In this document: positions 5,940 through 7,637 of the stretch, piece after piece
Layout: each line of letters starts with the position of its first letter
How positions within the stretch are numbered: position 1 is the first letter of the stretch
Source: Tannerella sp.
Lineage (GTDB): Bacteria; Bacteroidota; Bacteroidia; Bacteroidales; Tannerellaceae
Length of the DNA stretch: 7,637 bases
Direction of reading: 5' to 3'
Assembly: GCA_031262895.1 (NCBI GenBank)
Contig: JAISGW010000102.1
Location: forward strand, 1-7,637
Made by a program: the position numbers and the translations under genes
Notes under the pieces: model-generated
The model's input: the letters and a program-made list of their open reading frames with translations, nothing else
What the model was told of the DNA's origin: nothing
The model's database searches: none

Positions 5940-6469
5940 ACAGGCGCGGTTTTATCTTTTCATGGGTCGTTTTGCTCGTCGTCCTGTTCATGGGCGCCTG
6001 CGGTTCGCGGCAGCAAGTGCAGCGGCGCAGGCAGGCAGGCGTTCCTTCCACGGAAGTCCTCTCGCGGCGTTTCGGTTTGCGCGTTACCGAACGCGACAAT
6101 CTCCGGCTCTATGCCAAGGCTTCGCAATGGCTGGGTGTGCCTTACCGTTACGGCGGCCAGACCAAGCGGGGTGTTGATTGCTCCGCCTTGGTGAGCATCC
6201 TTTACCGGGAAGTGTACCGCAAAAATTTGTCCTTGACAGCGGCGACGCAGCTCAAGGACAACTGTCGCAAAATCGGGCGCGACAAGCTCCGTGAAGGCGA
6301 TTTGGTGTTTTTTCATACGACAGGCCGTAAACGCAAGGCCACGCATGTGGGGATTTATTTGAAGAACGGGCATTTTATCCATGCCTCCACTTCGCGCGGC
6401 GTGATAGTCAGCAGCCTTTCCGAACCTTATTACCTGCGCACCTGGCTCTGTGCCGGGCGCGTCAAATAG
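5936..6469 (+). CDS. NlpC/P60 family lipoprotein, probable peptidoglycan endopeptidase
   Basis: The 177-aa product begins MNRRGFIFSWVV with a hydrophobic stretch and a lipobox-like FMGAC, so Cys22 should be lipidated and the protein anchored in a membrane facing the periplasm. The NlpC/P60 domain fills residues 57-177: WLGVPYRYGGQTKRGVDCSALV with nucleophile Cys82, GDLVFFH (121-127), His137 in ATHVGIYL, and the third polar residue His149 in HFIHAST. Such enzymes cleave D-Glu-to-diamino acid bonds in wall peptides; E. coli Spr/MepS is a comparable small lipoprotein. The ATG at 5936 is chosen because ATGA overlaps the uup stop and gives a standard signal peptide; an ATG at 5930 would add two residues. 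The overlap implies translational coupling with uup. The lipobox is slightly off consensus (Met at -3). The stop lies inside the 3' end of the convergent gene. Confidence 0.87.
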   Translation: MNRRGFIFSWVVLLVVLFMGACGSRQQVQRRRQAGVPSTEVLSRRFGLRVTERDNLRLYAKASQWLGVPYRYGGQTKRGVDCSALVSILYREVYRKNLSLTAATQLKDNCRKIGRDKLREGDLVFFHTTGRKRKATHVGIYLKNGHFIHASTSRGVIVSSLSEPYYLRTWLCAGRVK

Positions 6470-7637
6470 AAGCGGAAACTTTCCAATCGCTGAGCGTACG
6501 GGTCTCCTTGTCGAAACCGACGCCGATGCGGAAAACCTTCTTCCCTGGTAATTCGTAAGGCTTGGCGTAGCCTTTGGCTTCGATTTGCGCGAGGGCTTCC
6601 TCGGCCGTACCGTCCATTTTGAACTCAAAGACGTAGGTGGCCGCTGTGGGGCCGGGCATCTCTACGATGGCGTCGGCACGGCCGCCGTCGGTCTGCACTT
6701 CGGTGCGGACGAATTGTCCCATCAGGGTGAATAGCATATAAAAGATGATTTCGAAGCGCTTCTCGTGATCGCCCTTCTTGTCGTAAGGGATGGAAGCGTA
6801 GAAGGCTTGCGTGCGTTGCAGGCAAGAGTCAATCTTGCCCCGTTGCAAATCAGTGATGAAAGCGGCTGCATAAAAGCCGGGCGCCGAGGGCTGCACCTGC
6901 AAGAAGGCCGGCAGGAGCGAACGGGTAAAACCCACGCGTACCTCCTCGTTCGGATAGCCGAGGAGGTAGAGCTTGGTCAGTTCGTTGTATTCTTTTATGG
7001 TAAGGTAGCCGCTCTGGTAAAGCACGGGGAGGGGGTCGGTCAAGCGTTCCGTCGGCTTGTCAAAATCCGTATCCGAAGCCATTACCTCATTTTCGAAAAG
7101 GCGTGGGTCGAAGTCCATCTTTTCAAGCATTTCCACGAGAAAGGTCGGTGTGCCGGTGGAATACCAATAATAGTTGTACTGACGGGAATCCAAAGCATTA
7201 ATGATGCTGAAAGGATTGTAGATGTCCTCCCCTTTCTTGCAGAAATGATAGCCATCGTACATGCGCTTCAAATGCGCGCAGGCTTCCTCGTAAGTTTCTT
7301 TGTTGGCTTCGGCTATGGCTTGGATGTCGGGGCGGAGTTGGGTGAAGAGTTCCGTCTCGCTGATGCCGCAGAGGGCGGCGTAGCGGTCGTCCATGCTGAT
7401 ATTTTTCAAGTTGTTCAGCTCGCTGAAGATGCTCAGTTGGCTGAACTTGCTGATGCCGGTCAGGAAGAGGAAGCGCAGGTACTTGCCGCAATCCTTGAGC
7501 GGGCTGAAGAACCCGCGCATCATGTCGCGCACCGCTACCAGCAAGGCTTCGTCAGCCTGGCTTTTCAAGATGGGCGAGTCGTACTCGTCAATCAGCACGA
7601 CTACATCTTGCCCTGTTTTTTCGTAAGCCCTTCGGAT
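6462..7637 (-). CDS. AAA-ATPase-like / PD-(D/E)XK nuclease-like protein, N terminus outside window
   Basis: The minus-strand frame runs from the right edge (first residues IRRAYEKTGQDVVVLIDEYD) to TGA at 6464-6462, about 391 residues. GTG at 7598 is internal. VVVLIDEYDSPI is the Walker B-like motif of the AAA-ATPase-like family; the Walker A would be off the window. FLFLTGISKFSQLSIFSELNNL and NYYWYSTGTPTFLVEML are typical of this family. The C-terminal part is a PD-(D/E)XK nuclease-like domain: GGRADAIVE with the Asp, YVFEFKMDG with the ExK motif, and a Q-x-x-x-KGYAKPY stretch. This two-domain architecture is very common in Bacteroidales, often in many copies per genome; its role is unknown, and mobile or defence functions have been proposed. 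The core residues seen are intact. Its 3' end overlaps the NlpC/P60 gene by 8 bp on the opposite strand. Confidence 0.88.
   Translation of the reverse strand: MRRAYEKTGQDVVVLIDEYDSPILKSQADEALLVAVRDMMRGFFSPLKDCGKYLRFLFLTGISKFSQLSIFSELNNLKNISMDDRYAALCGISETELFTQLRPDIQAIAEANKETYEEACAHLKRMYDGYHFCKKGEDIYNPFSIINALDSRQYNYYWYSTGTPTFLVEMLEKMDFDPRLFENEVMASDTDFDKPTERLTDPLPVLYQSGYLTIKEYNELTKLYLLGYPNEEVRVGFTRSLLPAFLQVQPSAPGFYAAAFITDLQRGKIDSCLQRTQAFYASIPYDKKGDHEKRFEIIFYMLFTLMGQFVRTEVQTDGGRADAIVEMPGPTAATYVFEFKMDGTAEEALAQIEAKGYAKPYELPGKKVFRIGVGFDKETRTLSDWKVSASI

Noticed and set aside
5960..6628. Minus-strand open frame of 222 codons opposite the NlpC/P60 gene
   Set aside because: Antisense shadow of a complete NlpC/P60 protein with its catalytic residues, and it overlaps the real minus-strand ATPase-nuclease gene in another frame.

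Overview
The window looks like a chromosomal segment from a Bacteroidota bacterium, most likely of the order Bacteroidales. The signs are an Oar-like TonB-dependent outer membrane receptor, a fused AAA-ATPase/PD-(D/E)XK protein of a type common in that order, start codons that mostly lack a Shine-Dalgarno sequence, and two promoter-like TAnnTTTG boxes. I cannot name a genus.

Layout. (1) Positions 1-1907 hold the C-terminal part of an outer membrane receptor, followed by a perfect 17-bp hairpin at 1928-1963. (2) Positions 1964-2526 hold no convincing gene but are dense in repeats: four 7-bp units, a ladder of four degenerate 21-bp units, a 22-bp perfect palindrome and several inverted repeats. 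(3) Positions 2527-3581 form an AT-rich two-gene cassette. It encodes a Panacea-domain (DUF4065/SocA-like) antitoxin, then 11 nt later a 161-aa protein resembling the MazF/PemK fold, which together look like a toxin-antitoxin pair. (4) From a promoter candidate at 3635-3665, three tightly packed GC-rich genes follow: a C-terminally shortened Uma2-family nuclease, an ABC-F ATPase of the Uup type, and an NlpC/P60 lipoprotein whose start codon overlaps the Uup stop codon. (5) On the minus strand, from 6462 past the right edge, lies an AAA-ATPase-like/PD-(D/E)XK protein. Its 3' end overlaps that of the NlpC/P60 gene by 8 bp.

Receptor, Uup and NlpC/P60 look like host functions: uptake or surface binding, ribosome or DNA-associated ATPase activity, and cell-wall hydrolysis. 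The toxin-antitoxin pair, the Uma2 fragment and the ATPase-nuclease are typical accessory genes. Base composition supports this: hand-counted 60-nt samples give about 57% GC in the receptor (601-660), 33% in the putative toxin (3181-3240) and 70% in uup (5101-5160). The most interesting item is the Panacea/MazF-like pair with inverted repeats just upstream of its promoter.
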